NCBI GenBank assembly: GCA_029339195.1
Contig: JAPTJF010000025.1
Location: 1 to 64,000, forward strand
Source of the DNA: Micractinium sp. NFX-FRZ
Lineage: Eukaryota; Chlorophyta; Trebouxiophyceae; Chlorellales; Chlorellaceae
Reading direction: 5' to 3'
DNA: 64,000 bases
Part shown: piece by piece, positions 22,106-33,509 of the stretch
Position numbering within the stretch: position 1 is the stretch's first letter
Layout: every line of letters starts with the position of its first letter
The notes under the pieces: model-generated
What the model was told of the DNA's origin: nothing
The model's database searches: none
Seen by the model: the letters and a program-made list of their open reading frames with translations, nothing else
Program-made: the position numbers and the translations under genes

Positions 22106-25100
22106 ATATGTTGCGCTCCCGGGGCGCCCAGAGCAGCCAGCACTGCTTGCAGGAGCTGCGGAGGCAGCGTGCCTGCCAGACCGCCCTGTAACGCCACCTG
22201 CTGGGGCTGCTGGGCGGCTCCAGGCGCCAGCTGGACGGCAGGACCCGCCAGCACCGCAGCCGCTGCTGCCAGCTGCTGCATGCCGTTGCCCTGCCCCAGC
22301 CGCAGCGGCGGCGGCGGCAGCTGTGGCGCCAGTGCACGTGGGCGGTGCAGCAGGGGGTGCGGAGGAGCCGCCCCCGGCATGGGAGCTGCCAGCGCTGCCG
22401 CCGCCCCCGTCGTAACTACCGCTGCCGTGGGCAGAGGCTTGTTCAGCGAGCATCCCAGTTGCCCCGGCGCGCTGCCGCCCGCAGAGGCAGCCGCTTGCCA
22501 CAGCGCGGGCGGCATGGGCGGGTGCGGCAGCCCCTCCTGGGGCCCCGACATGGATGCCAGCAGGTGGGCGTGGCGCTTGTAGTATCCGGGGACGGCACGC
22601 TTGAGGAAGGCCTGCAGGGGCATGGCGGCAGCGGCGGGCGGCATGGTCCAGTTACCAGCTTAAAAGTAGAGAAGAGGAACGCTCCAACAATAAAGGGGGG
22701 CTGGACAGCAGGCACCTGCACCCCTCCTCTTGCGCCAGGAACGGGGCGGGGCAGCTGGTGTGGGGGGCAGCCCAGGTGCGGCAGCCACCTGTGGGCATGC
22801 AGCCGGCGGCTGAGCAGGCAGGCAGGCAGGCGGGCAGGCATTCCCGTCAAGGCGGTGCCCCAGGAGGGTCTATCTAGCACCAACTATCATCAAAGTGCCA
22901 TCGAGGCGCTGGCCAGGTGGCACGTGGCAGGCCCACCTCGAGCTTGGTGAGGAAGTGAGTGGGCTGGAAGTCTTGCCAGTCCGGCGTGGGCTCCAAAAAG
23001 TCGGCCTCCAAGTATCCCACCACCCCGCGGCCTGCTGCAGGGAGGGTGGTGAGGGGATGGAGGGGGGACGGCGTGCTGAGAAGGGCAACCAACAGAGCAC
23101 CGCCCAGGGCTCTGCTGCAGGCGGAGGACATCGGGAGGGTGTGGTGTGTGAGCAAGGTAGGTCAAACATCCCCTGCAGGTTGGCAGAAGGCGGCCGCAGG
23201 TGGCGTGGGCGGGCGGGCAGGCTGACCGGCAGGCTCCGTCTGCCCTGCCCGTCTTGTGGCCGGCCGGCAGGTGCTGCCTCCCTGCTTGCCTGTGGCGGAT
23301 GAGTGGACGCGCCAGAAGGGCTTGACCAGCCGGTTTTCCTGGTACACGCACACACCCTGTGGGCGGGGAGGGAGGGGTGGATGAGGCTCGACACATACCG
23401 TTCAGAAGGTCCGGGCATGAATGCGATTGCAGCACAGCGCAGCACATTTGCCAGCAGGCAGGGCGAGGTGCCGGTGTGCCTGCCAGGGGCGGGCAGCAAA
23501 GGGGACAGCCAGGCGCAAGCAGTTGCGTCCCCACCCACCTGCAGGGCGGTTTGAGGTGCGTCTACCACAAACCCAAGGTGCACTTGCACCACGTGCTGCA
23601 CATGAAAGGGATCATAACCAATACACACGAGTCAGGCCAGGCATAACACGTGATGGTGGTGAGGGGGGCGCGGTGGGGCGGCAGCAAGGAGCTGAGCGGG
23701 CTCGGGCTTTGCATCTGCGGCGCCCTGTGGATTCCACGGGGGGCAGCAAGCAGCAAGGGAGCTGGAGAGGCTTGCACGTAGCGGGCAAGGCAGCAGCACA
23801 GCACAGCACAGCACAGCACAGCACGCGATGCACCGGCGGCGCTCTGTGTCGGCCTGCATCACACCCCAGGCACCTGCATGTGGAATCCGTGCTCATCCAC
23901 CTTGTCCCTGCAGGTATTCACCCAGCATGCGAGACATGCGTCAGCCTGGCACTGGCAGTGACACACTAGCAGCGGGCAGTAGCGGCGGCGGCTGAAGCAG
24001 GGGGCACCCAGCAGGGCAGATGCATTTACAGTGGCACTGAGAAGCCAGGCTGAGGTGCAGGGCAAACAGCTGGTCTGCTCTTCCTGCTGCGCTTGCAGGG
24101 TAAGCAATGGCAAGGGAGGGTGGCAGGGCAGTGTAGCACGGCCAGGCAGGGGTGCCACTATTTTTTGGTGGCAAACCAAAATATTGGTCGCAGGCAGGCA
24201 GAACAGGCAGGCAATGCAGGCGGGCAGGGCAGGGGCGCACCGGATGCCCCTGGGGCGGTACTCCTCCACGCCAGACAGCTGCATCCAATCCCTGCAGGCC
24301 AGCAGTGGTCCGGCAGCGTTGTTGAGGAGCAGGCAGTGTGTTGACTTGCAAGTTGGCTTGGCTGTGTGAGCCCACATGCGGGGGGCCAGGCGGGGCATGC
24401 CATGCTGTGCTGGCTGGGGCGCAGCAGCTGGCATGCATGGTCCCCTCTGCACCCCACCCCCGCCCCTTGCCTTGCTTGCGTGCATGGGCCCCTCCTGTCT
24501 GGCCCGGCTCACGCACCTGATGTGCTGCTGCAGCACGTCGGTGCCCCGCAGGCGCAGGCGGAAGCCGGCGGGCCAGCGCATGAAGAGGAGGGCCATGTAG
24601 GCCCGCAGGGAGCGCTGCAGGGCTAGGCAGCGGCGGATGCCGGGGTCCGGCTGCTGCGGCAGCGGCTGCCGCCCAGACCGCACTGCAGAGGCGGCAGGGG
24701 AACAGGCGGGGGGGCAGCGTTGAGCCAGTGGCTGGCATGCACAGCTTGGCTCAGCATGCCAAAGACGGGCAGGCAGGTAGGCGGGCAGGCAGGCAGGCGG
24801 GCAGGCAGGCAAGCAGGCGGGCAGGTAGGCAGGCAAGCGGGCGGGCAGGCGGGCAGGCAGGCAGGCTGGCAGGCAGGCAGGCGGCATGGCCATCCAGCAT
24901 GCCAGCTAGCAGCAGTGCCTTACTCATCGTCGCCACCGTCTCCTCGTTCTGGGTGCTGGCTGCCACTGCCGTGCTGGGAGCAGGCAGCCTGAGGTCAGCA
25001 GGATCTGCCTCCCAATCCAACTCATAAGCTAGTGCCTGGGAGCCCGCTGCTCCACCTGCTGTTGCCGCTGCTGTCGGGTCCGCTGCCGCTGCGCCACTGG

Positions 25101-26494
25101 GGCGAGCAGCCAGCCCCGCAATGAGCAGCCTTAGACCCTGGGCTGGCATCACCGCCAGCTGGCGCTGCAGCTGCGCCTCGCTGGCGCCGCCGGGCCACCA
25201 CCGATCGATGCACTCCAGCCCCTCCTGCCACGCCGCCGACGCTGCCAGGGCAAGGGCCGCACCTCCGGCGCGCTGCCATGCAGCAGCAGCAGCTGAACCC
25301 GTAACTGCGGCACTGTGTGCATCTCGAATGGTCTCCTGCTGAGGCTGAAAAGCTGCTAGCTGGCGGCTGCCATCCGCTGCAAAGTCAACCACCGCCGCCG
25401 TCACCTGCGCGCCGCCATCGCTGCCGCCGCCGCTGCCGCCGCCAGGCGTGCAGTGCAGCAGGCCGACACTGCCTCCCTGCCCTCGCCGCTTGCTGAACAG
25501 CAGCACCACTGACCCCAGCCGCAGCGCTGCGTGCACCAAGTCTGGCCATTTGCTGCCGCCCGGGCTGGAGTGGCCGTCAGCGACCCCGGCAGCGGCCCTG
25601 CCCACGCAGCTGTTGCTGCGGGGCGGCATGCCAAGGGTGCGCCTCAGCTGCGAAGGAGACGGGCCGGCAGCGTCATCCTCTAAAAGCAGCACCGGCTGCC
25701 GGGGCAGCGGCCAGGGCTCCTGCTCCCGCTGCTGCTGCTGCTGCTGCTGCACCTGCTGTGCATGCTGCTCCCCCTGCTGGCCCTGCTGTGCACGTTGCGC
25801 TTGCTGAGCCTGTTGCAGCCCCTGCTGAGCCTGCTGTGCTTGCTGCGGCGGCTGTTGTGCCGGCTGCTGCCGCTGCTCTGCCTGCTGCTGCGCCTGCTGC
25901 TGCCCCTCCCCCTGCCACTGCGCTGGCTGTGCACCTTCCTCAGTCATGCCGACGGCCTCCACTGCCGCTGTTGCTGCTGCTGCTGCACTCATCCCGCTCG
26001 CACCGTCACCATTGCCACCGCCCCTGCTGCCCGGCAGGAGCACATCCACGTGTGCATAGCTGGCGCCCCCCCGTTTGGCGCGCTCCAAGCTGGGTGCCAG
26101 CAGGGCAGCAATGGCGCTGAAGGGGCACCCGTGGTGGCTGGGGAATGCAGGCACTTGGGTGGCCGGCGGCTGCCCTTGTGCCGCCTGCGCCTGTGTGCTG
26201 CAGGGAGGGGGCAGGGAGAAGCCAACATGCCACAAGTGTCCAGCCAACCCCAACCTGGTGTGCCGACTTGGCTGGAGGGCACGGCCCGCCGGCAATCAGC
26301 ACATATCTTCAGCCCTACAAAAGATTCCCTCACCACAAGCCTGCTCACCTTCTGCGATCGGACTGTCCCGAGCGCATGGCGCCTGCCCCGCCCTCCTCCT
26401 CCTCCCCAGGGCGTCCTGCCTCATCAGGTGGTGCCCCCCCAGGCCCTGGTTGCTCCACGGCAGCGACCACATCTGTCGGTGCCGCTGCAGGCAT
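21235..26494 (-). CDS. MORC-family protein with degenerate GHKL ATPase motifs
   Basis: Nine exons: 26494-26349, 26197-24924, 24682-24517, 24291-24241, 23907-23874, 23595-23539, 23356-23290, 23034-22937 and 22611-21235, 1089 aa. The MORC S5 signature is clear: VHLGFVVDAPQ, then CVYQENRLVKPFWRV, GRGVVGYLEADFLEPTPDWQ and YYKRHAHLL, matching plant MORCs in order. Upstream the GHKL part is recognisable (FSAIAALLAPSLE, GGASYAHVDVLL, RLGSVVLLFSK). The catalytic Glu and Mg-binding Asn of ELLDN are replaced (ALLAP, about 80-84), DDGGGMD is DDAAGPS, and the GxxGxG lid is lost, so ATP hydrolysis is unlikely. The rest is Gln/Ala-rich with a 20-Gln run and ends SSPKRARLA, a possible nuclear signal. Intron 7 has a GC donor and a NAGNAG acceptor. 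The first ATG follows an in-frame stop. Confidence 0.85.
22045..22104 (-). repeat. (CTG)20 encoding polyglutamine in MORC protein
   Basis: Twenty uninterrupted CTG triplets, read as CAG on the coding strand, encode 20 Gln. A pure repeat of this length is likely to vary between strains. Confidence 0.97.
23284..23295 (-). other. GC 5' splice site (CCACAG/GCAAGC)
   Basis: The exon ends VHSSAT, and joining from this GC to the following acceptor gives GRGVVGYLEADF in frame, as expected for MORC. Confidence 0.8.
23791..23824. repeat. (GCACA)n microsatellite in MORC intron
   Basis: About six GCACA units. The same pentamer array recurs at 51448-51480. Confidence 0.9.
24766..24885. repeat. GCAGGCAGGCGG-type tandem array in MORC intron 2
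   Basis: About 120 bp of GCAGGC/GGGCAGGC units in the intron between exons 2 and 3. The open frame through it is an artefact of the repeat. Confidence 0.9.
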
Positions 26495-27691
26495 GTGGCG
26501 GCTGGGCGAAGGCGGGGACGCCGGCAGGCAAGCGGCGGCCACGCCGCCGGCGCCCCCCTCTGCAGCCGAGCCCACCCGCCCTTGCGCGGCTTCCAGCGCT
26601 GATCTTTAAGCTTCCGGCGATGAGCTTAGAAGCCTGCACCGGTCACTGACAAGGCGGCGTGCGTGAGAATAACTTTAATACAATTGCGGGCGCGGGCTGC
26701 ACAGGTGTCCAGGGACAGCAGAAGATGTTCTACCGCTCTATAATTATGCGGCGGGGAGGATTTTGGCATTCGAAATAATGTTCCAAAATGATGCTGAAGG
26801 TGGGGGCAGGGCTTGAGGGATCCAGCAAGGTTGTCCCATGTCCGCTGTGCCCGTGGGTTTCCCGGCTTGTTACGCATAGTAGAAGACCACTATGTAACTA
26901 CTCAAGGCGCGATAAACGCGAAATTCCCATGCCAGTCGCTGCCCGTACACTCGCTTCCATGGCAGCTGCAAGCATTCCAGCTTCATTGCTCGGATTTAGC
27001 AGGCCAGGGGTCCACCGGGGGGTAACCGGGCAAGCCAGGCCAGCCAGGCAGTAGGCAGAGCGGGACGGCGGCGGCCGCTGCCCGCTCCGCCGCCCCGCCC
27101 TGCCGACGCTCAGCCCCACTCCCCACCTACGTGGCCGTGCAGCATGCAACCCGTTTACCTCCTGCAACCCGTCAACCTATTGTGCAGCGGCCAGCTGCCT
27201 GGCTCCCCTGTTCTCTGCTCTGCCCCCTGTGCCTCTCCCCTCCAGACGGCATGTGTCGCAGGCATGGGTGTCAAGTTTTAACGTCGTGAGGCTCCACGGT
27301 TTGGTGGCAGAACGGGGCGTGTGCCCCGCCCAACAAAATCGGAGAGGTTGTGGGGAGCCTGCTTGCTGCACGATTCTTCCGCAGAGGAGGGCGGCAGTAC
27401 AAGCACGGGGAGGGTGCCGCCGAGGGGCCAGCAGAGGGGGTCACGCAGGGGCCAACGAAAGAAAACAAAACGACAGCATGAATGCAAGGTGCATATGAAG
27501 AGAGCATCATAAATAATGTGCGTGATTTGCTAAAGTAGAGAGTCGGAGCGGTCGGAGCGGTTGCTTACACCAAGTCAAGGACCCGATGCCGTGCGATGCT
27601 AGAGCGGTCAAAGCGCGGGCGGGCGGGGCGACGCTCACAGCATGCCGTATCACGCCAGGATTTCGCCAATGGGGCAGCGCGCCAGAGCAGC
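26495..27691. other. Intergenic: MORC promoter and cytochrome b5-like 3' flank
   Basis: No exon was supported. An in-frame TAA upstream of the MORC ATG indicates 5' UTR at least to about 26610. Confidence 0.6.
27565..27569 (-). terminator. TGTAA polyadenylation motif
   Basis: Plus-strand TTACA, read as TGTAA on the minus strand, about 125 bases after the cytochrome b5-like stop, a normal distance for chlorophytes. Confidence 0.6.
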
Positions 27692-28802
27692 TCACAGCGT
27701 GCCGATGCGGTAGCGTGCCAGGGTTGAGGCAGCTGTGGGCCTGCTCTTGTGCACGGCTGTCCAAGGTTTGGTATAGTCCTTGCCGCACCCCTTGAGGATC
27801 TTGCTGCCGCCTGCACCACGGGGCAAGAAAGAGGCGGGGGTGAAGGTTGGGGTCCTCCACCTTTTCCATAATGTCCTCCCCGAATGCCTCCTCCATTGTA
27901 TCCACACCAGTCGGCTCGCCTCGATCAACCGATACTTGGCTCACTTTGTTCTTCATCGACACGGTGTTAGGCTGTGGCATGCAGCAGTGCGAAGCGGGTG
28001 CAGGCTGTGGCATGCTGCGGCATGCAGCCGTGCTGAGTTGGGAACAGGGACAGGGGGAAAGGCATCGCGTGCACCTGCCGAGGGCGGGCAGCGGGCGGCG
28101 CCACAAGGCGGGCCGGGCGCTGCATCTACAGCACGCCCCCCACTACACCGGCTGCCCCGGTCGCTGGCAGCAGCCGCAACTGCCCTTCCCTGTCGTTGAT
28201 AGACGACCAGAGCACGCTGCCTGCAGCCGCCCCTCCCTCCCGCCATCGCGCCTCTGCCAGCTGCACCCCACAACGCCCTGGCAAGAGCGCTGCCCACCCC
28301 GTGCCTCCCTCCTTCCATCCCTGCCAACACACTGGCTGCAGCCCCTTCCTACAGCCGCCACATTCCCGCCCTGCAGGGTCCATTGCCTGTGGCACCCCCC
28401 GGCCTGCCGGTGCACTGACCAGGGTGGATCGGGATGAAGCGGGTGACGTCATACACCGTGCGGTTCACAACCATCCAGCAGGCGGCGGCGCTGCTGCGCT
28501 TGCGTACATCTGCCAAGGTGTACTTCTTCTCTGCATGTGTGATTAAGACCAAGGAGAATATTAAGGCGCAGCAGCGTCGGAAGGGCGGCCCGCGCACTGA
28601 AGGAGGCGGCAGGCATACAGGAGCGGCACGGCAGGAGCGGCGGGGGGCGCCCGCCGGCTTTTGGGCCAGTGGTAGGCTTGCTTGGCCGCATTGTGCAGTG
28701 AGCCCCCGGCTGGCATGCGCACTCACGGGCGAAGGAACCGTCCAGGGCGGAGAGCAGCAGCAGGGCCACGAGGGCAAAAGTCAGGCGGGCCTTTGTCGCC
28801 AT
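27692..28802 (-). CDS. Small cytochrome b5-like haem protein with signal peptide
   Basis: Three exons: 28802-28727, 28530-28420 and 27810-27692, 101 aa. The N-terminus MATKARLTFALVALLLLSAL is a strong signal peptide ending near SFA. The remainder is one cytochrome b5 fold: YTLADVRK, CWMVVNRTVYDVTRFI and the haem motif HPGG (His61), with the second haem ligand probably His83 in AVHKS. The HPGG motif is assembled across the second intron, which supports the join. It has no C-terminal anchor and no fused reductase or desaturase domain. With a signal peptide it should lie in the ER lumen, another secretory compartment or outside the cell, unlike ordinary ER cytochrome b5, which faces the cytosol. 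Its electron-transfer partner is unknown. A TGTAA signal follows the stop. Confidence 0.85.
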
Positions 28803-30387
28803 GGCTCGTTGATCACCAGTGACTTGTGTGTCGCTTGTATGAGTAATCTGCACCGCGAGTGAGCCAGAAAACCGGATGCACAGTGTTGGAAATGGTGCAA
28901 ATACCATGTGCCGCCTGCTTTGGGAGCTTTCCGGAGCCTGCTTTGGCCAACGGCAAGGCGGCGCGCCCACAAAAACGTCAAGGTGAAACCATGTGACGCC
29001 AAAGAAGACCTACGAGCTCCGCCCGGAGTTGCTGAAGGTGGCGCAAGGGCCAGCCTTGGCGCCGGCGCCGGCGTGGGCGGCAACCGGGCAGCACTAGTAG
29101 TGTTTGGATGGGCTTCCACCAAACACTTGCTGGGAGCGGGGATACTGCAAGTGTCTTGGTTTCCAGTAGTTGAGCACGTCGAGACTTTCATGCTGTGTCG
29201 CGCTCCCCTGTTGTCCCTCGGCGGGGTGCTCAGCTGAAGGGAATTTGACGGGCGCGTGAGACGGAGGGGCGCGAGGGCTGCAGGATGTGCAGGCCCACTT
29301 GCGGAGGCAAGGGAGGAGGCGATGCAAGGCAAGAGCGCTGGATGTGTGTGTCAAAGGCTTCTTTCAACAAGCAGTCAATGTGAGGGAGCCCTGTGTGCCC
29401 GCAGTGCCCTCACAGCCATTCTGTGCTGGGTGCTGCGCCCCGCTGGCAGCGTTCAGCGACGTGCCTGAGCGGCTGCGCTTCAGAATGGCCACGGAAAGTA
29501 ACGTGCGGCTTGGTGTCATCCGAGCCATGCCACGTGGCACCTGTCAAAGGGAGCTGGGCGGCAGCTGCCCCGGGCGCTCTGTTTGCAGCATCAGCATCTT
29601 TGACAGCTGGTGGCAGGCAGTGTACTACCGTACTGCACCCTACGCATTCGCCAGGCAGGTGCGGACTTTGGACCCCGCTGCAGAGCACAGCTCAGCACGT
29701 TATTAGCAACAGTCTGTTGAGGCAGTGTTGTGAACTGCAATCACACACGGCATCCTCCTGTTCTGCTGCTGTAGGCCCAGGCACGAACCCACCGCCTGCT
29801 CTCATCAGGCCAGAAGGGGGGCTTGTACACAGGGAGGGGTCAGGGTGATGTGAAGGTGTCGCTCAGCTCAATGGCAGCCTCTGTTCTGCCTGCCGCCTAG
29901 GACAAACGGCGACGGCGGCACCAGGCAGCAGCAGACTGGAAGTTGCGGTTTGATGTGGCAGTTACTTATGTAGCCGGCACAAGGGAAGAGAGCATAAGGT
30001 ACCCTCAGGAGCTTGTGCAGCCAGGCCAGCAAACATTGGTGATGCCCTGCCAGTGTACTGCCACCGGCCCGCCCCGCCCCGCCGCCGGCAGGTGAATGGT
30101 GTGCAGCAAGGGACAGCTCGGCCCAACTTTTCGGCTTTGAACGCCATCACCATAGCTGTTTACGTTCGGCTGCGCTGCCTGGCCTCCCACACCCCGCCCC
30201 GCACAAAGGCGCTTGTCGCTCTTTTGCAGCAGGGTGCCGCAGCCCTCACTCGCCAGACCCAGGCGCCGGCTCCAGGACACAGACGCTTCCCGAGGGACCG
30301 CGCTTTTGCCTGCGGGGGCTGCTGCCGCCGCCGCCTGCAAACCCGCCGGCGCTGCTGCCGCTGCCGCCGCCGCGTCAGCCTCTGCCC
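28803..30387. other. Divergent intergenic region, cytochrome b5-like / apple-like
   Basis: About 1.6 kb. A plus-strand frame from ATG 29485, ending at a possible donor after YAFARQ near 29658, has balanced composition with Trp and Tyr and may be an exon of an unrecognised gene. I could not connect it to others. The rest holds promoter and UTR sequence. Confidence 0.4.
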
Positions 30388-33300
30388 ATGGCGAGGGTGC
30401 CTGTGCGGTCGGCGCTGCATGCCCCCACGCGGCCACGCCGCAGGGCAGGGCTTCTGGGCATTGGAGCTGTAGTGGCTGTCCTTGGCATCATGCTGCTGCT
30501 GGCGCGGGGCCAGTCGGTCTCGCCGCAAGGGCGCCGCTCCAGCCAGGTGCGCTTCCTGTCGGCATCAGTATCATAAATCATCAGGTTTGTCATATAGCTC
30601 ACGATAGAAAGTGCATGAGAAAGCAGAACTCGTGAGCCACTGTCAGTCCGACATGGTCCGGCGTGCTCTCAAGCCGCAGTGTTTTGCCCTGCTCTGCTTG
30701 CCTCTAGCACTTCAGCCCCGCCGGCTGCGCATGTCGCCAACCCCTTTCCTGCTAGCGACCTTCCCCTCTCTCTGTTCCTCCCTTGGGCATGCCTGCAGGC
30801 GCTATCAGCAGCAACATTGGCGGGAGCAGCGGATCAAGGAGGCCGCGCGGGCGGGGCGGGCCAGGAGCAGGCGCAGGCGGCAGCAGGCGATTTGGCAGCA
30901 GCGGCGGCGGAGCAGGAGCGGCCTGTGGAGCAACGAGAGGGAGGCGCCGACGGCGCCAGCAACCAGCAGCAGCAGCAGGAGGGGCAGCAGCAGGAGGTGG
31001 CGGAGCAAGCAGCGGCCGCTGCAGAAGGGTCACAGGATAGCAGCGGCAGCAGCGACGGCGGCGGGCAGGGCACTGGGACTGGGACCGGCATCTTTTTCAC
31101 GCTCATCGGGCCGGGCGCCAAGAACCAGACGGGGCCGGATGGCAAGCCGATCTTTGTGGAGCTGCTGAACGAGCCCGTCCCAGAGGTGAGCTTGCGTGCC
31201 AATAAACCCTGCGGTTTAATAATATGAATGATGTCGAGTGCTCCTGCCACAGAGTGCGCCCTTACCGAGGTGCTGGGTAGGTGCCTGTGCCAGGGGCAGG
31301 TAGGGTTTTGTGCTGATTGGGTGGCTGAGCCAGAGGCAGGTGGCTGGTGTGTATGTGGGCGCCCCGAAAAGGCCTATAAAAGCCGTGCGCGTGTGCACAT
31401 GCGTGCATGTGCGCATGAGCGTCCGTGCGCGTCTACCACCTCCACCCCTCCCCTCGGGCCTCGCTGCTCACCGACCACGTGCGCTGCCCTTTCCTGAACA
31501 GAGAGACCCGCCACCCCCCGCCCAATGCAGGATTGCCACATGGAGCAGAATGCTGACTATGAGGGCAACGGGCTGTCCTGGGGGCTAGAGTGGAAGAAAG
31601 CGTCGGCGGCCCAGTGCTGCCAGGCGTGCAAGGAGGTGCGCGTGAGCCTGCCTGCCAGCGGTGGTTGGCTGCTCCGTGAACAGGCAGTCCTCAGCAGGCC
31701 TGATCGTCTGGTTGTCATCCAATAAAGTTGACATCAATCTGCACTCTGCTTGTTACCTTCAAACTCAAGTCACGTCACCGCAATCCGCTCATGTCACGCA
31801 TGACACCCCGCTGACTCGCGGCACGTGGGCTGCCCCGCCTGCTCGGCTCCCCTCCCCCCACAGTTCAAGCCTCGCGATGACGGCGCGCGCTGCAACGTAT
31901 GGGTGAGGCTGCCAAGAGGCGATATGCCCTTGGCACGAAGCCCGGTATCCTGATCAAATTCTGCCTGCACTGGTGCTGCAACGCACCTCGCACCTGCACC
32001 CGTGCATGCTCAAGCAGCAGCAGCCTGCGGCTGGCACTCGCTGTGTGACTTGCAAGGAAGACGGCTCTCCCCTGCCAGCCAAATGGATCCGCTGCTCGCT
32101 GCCCCACCCGGCCGTGCAGGTGTGGTGCGGCGACCCCTCGGGTGTCTGCTGGACTCCCGACTATTGTGAGCATCATCTCCCTTGCTGCACCTGCTGGACT
32201 GCTTGCGTCAAGCCTGCCTGGCCTCCCGTGCCCGCCCTGTCAACTGTCTTGGGCCGTGGTGCTGCACGGCGGGCGCCACACCTTTGCCGCTGCCTTCACT
32301 CACTCTCCCTGCTGCCGCACACCTGCCTGTGGTCCTGACAGCTCTCATTTGCACGTATTGCGTCCACGTTGCAGGGAATCACACGACTGGTGAGGCGGCA
32401 TGTGGGGCACAGGCACATGCAGTAGTCTGCAGCCAGGCGGCGTGGCTGCTGGGGGAGGGTGGCAGGCTCCTGCCCTGCGCATGGGGCATAGGTTGCAGCC
32501 GGCCGTGTGACACGGCTGCCTCCCTCGCATTAATGGCGCGCCAGGCATGCTCTGCCAAGCATCCAGTCACTTTTGCTTGCTCACACCTTCCGCGCCCCCA
32601 CCCCGCACGACACCGCACCTCAACCCTGCTTTGTCGGCGAGCAGGCGAGTGCTGGCTGAAGGTGAGTCTGTGCCTTCTTTGTCCGACTCCCCTCGGGCAC
32701 CCGCCTGCCTGGTCAGCCTCATGTTATCCTTGTGCCGGGCTGAGGCTGCACCAGCATTGCCCACTTGTGCCCCATCTCCCACCCGCTGACTAGCACCTGG
32801 GCAGGAGGGGATGGGAGCACACGTGTACTGCCTGCCTGCCTGCATGCATGCATGCTTGCATGCCTGCCTGCTGCAAATGCAAATTGGAAATGCAACACTG
32901 ACCCCCTCGGTGGTACTGCTGTTTAACCTGCCCCTGCTGCAGTACCAGAAGGAGTGGGACAACAACCTTGACCTGGAACAGACCAACCTCAAGGTCGGGT
33001 CGCGAGGCATGTACAGCAAGGAGTTCCGGGACTACCACAAAGAGTCGCCAGGTGGGTGAAATGCGCCGCTTCGTCTGAATGTTGTTTTTGTTGTGCGCGT
33101 TGGTGGGAGGATTTGGCCTTGTAGGGAGTTCCTGGGGCTATCACACAGAGTCGCCAGGTGGGCACATGCGCCGTTTCTTCTTTCAGTTTTCTTCTTCTTT
33201 TGCACCGAGTTGCAAAGGATTGGTCCATGGGGAGCTGCTGCTGTTGGCACACTGGGTGCGCCGCAGCAGCAAGGTGCCTGGCCACTGCTTCCCCAGCTGC

Positions 33301-33509
33301 GCAAGTGCTGCGCCTGGGCGGTGCAAGCCTCGAGCATAACGGGCCAGCCTGGCCACATGCTCCGGGTTGGGGCCCTGCCCTGTCCCCGCCCTGCCTCATA
33401 AACAGCTCGCCTCCCGCACGTCTCCCTTTCCTGCGTCCCTCACTCCCCCCTCCCCCTCATGGCTGCAGACCGGTCTCCCTGGACAGCTGGCCTCATCCCA
33501 ACGCCATGA
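30388..33509 (+). CDS. Membrane-anchored apple/PAN-like cysteine-rich protein
   Basis: Nine exons: 30388-30546, 30799-31185, 31531-31635, 31864-31902, 32120-32165, 32375-32389, 32645-32661, 32943-33051 and 33469-33509, 305 aa. A short basic N-terminus precedes a single membrane segment (LLGIGAVVAVLGIMLLLARG), a type II signal anchor. An Ala/Gln/Gly-rich stalk follows. The lumenal cysteine module reads YEGNGLSWGLEWKKAS, QCCQACKE, RCNVWVWC, GECWLK, ending in a short PWTAG tail. This module is common in algal secretory proteins, including some attached to glycosyltransferases; here no catalytic domain follows. Two exons are only 15 and 17 nt, supported by phase and by the GECWLK motif. It may bind glycans or proteins in the Golgi or at the cell surface. 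Confidence 0.8.
33021..33182 (+). repeat. Duplicated apple-like exon 8 3' edge
   Basis: The exon end with donor (33021-33079; core AGAGTCGCCAGGTGGG) has a diverged copy at about 33125-33182 in the following intron; period about 105 bp. Confidence 0.9.

Noticed and set aside
21786..22415. Long plus-strand Ala- and Cys-rich open frames opposite the MORC C-terminus
   Set aside because: Antisense shadows of CAG-rich coding sequence; they lack domains and splice sites.
21235..22644. A separate single-exon Gln-rich gene starting at the ATG at 22644
   Set aside because: The exon from 22611 joins in phase to the MORC exon ending at 22937, and YYKRHAHLL continues the MORC S5 region. The ATG lies upstream of the acceptor, inside the intron.
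23605..23870. CAGCA repeats as a possible CRISPR-like array
   Set aside because: Simple pentamer microsatellite with no spacers; the genome is eukaryotic.
24766..24893. Open minus-strand frame of repeated Leu/Pro/Ala/Cys
   Set aside because: It is translation of a GCAGGC tandem repeat in an intron; the frame stays open only because of the repeat.
27830..27960. Extra cytochrome b5 exon (MKNKVSQVSVDRG-like frame)
   Set aside because: The HPG/G haem motif is restored only by joining 28420 directly to 27810; inserting this frame would break it.
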